Assembly (NCBI GenBank): GCA_948437815.1
Contig: CAOJKG010000042.1
Span: 1-7,434, forward strand
Direction: 5' to 3'
Origin: an uncultured Mycoplasmatota bacterium
GTDB lineage: Bacteria; Bacillota_I; Bacilli_A; RF39; UBA660
Length of the DNA stretch: 7,434 nucleotides
Positions 7,393 through 7,434 of the stretch are shown here, one piece after another. The first letter of the stretch is position 1; every line of letters starts with the position of its first letter. The notes below the pieces were generated by a model. The model ran no database searches, had not been told where the DNA came from, and worked only from the letters and a program-made list of their open reading frames with translations. Both the position numbers and the translations under genes were made by a program.

Positions 7393-7422
7393 ATTATATA
7401 TATTATAGAAAGAGGTTATAAA

Positions 7423-7434
7423 ATGAATCCTAGT
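7423..7434 (+). CDS. Start of a divergent gene, only four codons visible
   Basis: ATG AAT CCT AGT (Met-Asn-Pro-Ser) runs to the right edge. AAAGAGG with GAGG at 7412-7415, seven bases before the ATG, is a good ribosome site, and the intergenic region is otherwise non-coding, so a real divergent gene start is likely. Nothing can be said about its product. Confidence 0.7.

Noticed and set aside
1..7434. Use of mycoplasma code (TGA as Trp)
   Set aside because: Both large genes use TGG for Trp at every position I checked and are open without reading TGA.

Overview
The window is very AT-rich. It carries a T-box leader upstream of an aminoacyl-tRNA synthetase, GAGG/GGAGG-type ribosome sites, and TGG (not TGA) for tryptophan in its large reading frames. 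This points to a low-GC Firmicute (Bacilli, or an uncultured mollicute-like or gut lineage) using the standard bacterial code. I cannot name the genus.

Layout on the minus strand, in transcription order: (1) a divergent intergenic region (7265-7422) with a good extended -10 promoter and a small dyad over its -35; (2) a 1,323-residue protein of unknown family (3293-7264), made of many degenerate helical modules, one clear tandem duplication, a central hydrophobic membrane block and a long acidic C-terminal tail; (3) an 89-residue acidic protein resembling DUF1292/YrzB (3021-3290), 2 bp behind the large gene and so very likely co-transcribed; (4) a complete T-box riboswitch with an Ile (ATC) specifier and terminator (2821-3020), which starts right at the stop codon of the small gene; (5) ileS, class I isoleucyl-tRNA synthetase, whose last part (roughly 100 residues by family length) is cut off by the left edge. 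On the plus strand only the first four codons of a divergent gene (7423 onward) are visible.

The IleS/T-box part is housekeeping: uncharged tRNA-Ile stabilises the antiterminator and permits ileS transcription. The large protein is the unfamiliar element. It has no signal peptide, nearly 800 residues of repeated helical modules before a basic stretch and a Gly/Ala-rich membrane block, and a disordered tail ending in a coiled coil. An intracellular membrane-anchored scaffold is a reasonable inference, but no enzymatic motif was found and no function is claimed. Apart from these features I see no RNA genes, CRISPR arrays, insertion sequences or phage genes.
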